Origin: an uncultured Propionibacterium sp. | Lineage (GTDB): Bacteria; Actinomycetota; Actinomycetes; Propionibacteriales; Propionibacteriaceae | Reading direction: 5' to 3' | Assembly (NCBI GenBank): GCA_937867175.1 | Contig: CALMKG010000310.1 | Span: forward strand, 1-41,676 | DNA length: 41,676 nucleotides | Part shown: piece after piece, positions 41,661 to 41,676 of the stretch | How positions within the stretch are numbered: the stretch's first letter is position 1 | Layout: each line of letters begins with the position of its first letter | Translations under genes and position numbers: made by a program | Notes under the pieces: model-generated | What the model was told of the DNA's origin: nothing | The model's database searches: none | The model's input: only the letters and a program-made list of their open reading frames with translations

Positions 41661-41676
41661 GTCTCCTCCGTTACCG

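Overview
The window is a GC-rich, gene-dense stretch of an actinobacterial chromosome. The gene set fits a facultatively anaerobic propionic-acid-type actinobacterium (Propionibacteriaceae or a close relative). It contains a one-chain pyruvate:ferredoxin oxidoreductase, a bd-type oxidase with its CydDC exporter, a probable F420-linked enzyme pair, the actinobacterial bioYMN biotin importer, and a very large protein that matches the pyrophosphate-type PEP carboxykinase (PEP carboxytransphosphorylase) of propionibacteria. The taxonomic statement is inference from gene content. I see no rRNA, tRNA, CRISPR array, insertion sequence or prophage. No gap between genes exceeds about 260 bases.

Layout. 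1-2.9 kb: copper response (csoR, cut by the window edge, then copZ and copA). 2.9-9.4 kb, minus strand: three translationally coupled genes for a GltD-like flavoprotein with ferredoxin domain, pyruvate:ferredoxin oxidoreductase, and a DHODH-like flavoprotein. 9.5-14.8 kb: thiamine-binding protein, Nei/Fpg glycosylase, a divergent pair of F420-type dehydrogenases, a CotH-like lipoprotein with a coding tandem repeat, and a DUF218/YdcF protein. 14.8-20.8 kb, minus strand: cydA-cydB-cydD-cydC. 21.0-23.0 kb: bioY-bioM-bioN behind a BioQ-like operator. 23.0-27.5 kb, minus strand: a LacI-type regulator and the 1133-residue PPi-PEPCK candidate. 27.7-31.6 kb: a TIGR03085-type protein, a small membrane protein plus a two-RCK potassium channel, and a TauE/SafE exporter. 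31.6-37.9 kb: a lipoprotein, an intracellular GH13 enzyme, a lipoprotein L,D-transpeptidase, an EamA transporter, a uridine-kinase-like nucleoside kinase and a YqeG-type HAD phosphatase. 38.1-41.7 kb: a LysM polysaccharide deacetylase, a lipoprotein, an acyltransferase and a Gfo/Idh/MocA oxidoreductase.

How they fit together. Much of the window is central redox metabolism at the pyruvate/PEP/oxaloacetate node. PFOR yields acetyl-CoA and reduced ferredoxin, and the flanking flavoproteins could pass those electrons to NAD(P). The PPi-PEPCK candidate would interconvert PEP and oxaloacetate using phosphate and pyrophosphate, the anaplerotic step of propionate fermentation. BioYMN would supply biotin, the cofactor of methylmalonyl-CoA carboxytransferase in that pathway. 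Cytochrome bd would give low-oxygen respiration.

A recurring regulatory theme is leaderless transcription. Six genes (starts at 9837, 20767, 28390, 33589, 33667 and 37303) have a TANNNT -10 hexamer only 6-8 bases before the start codon and no evident Shine-Dalgarno sequence.
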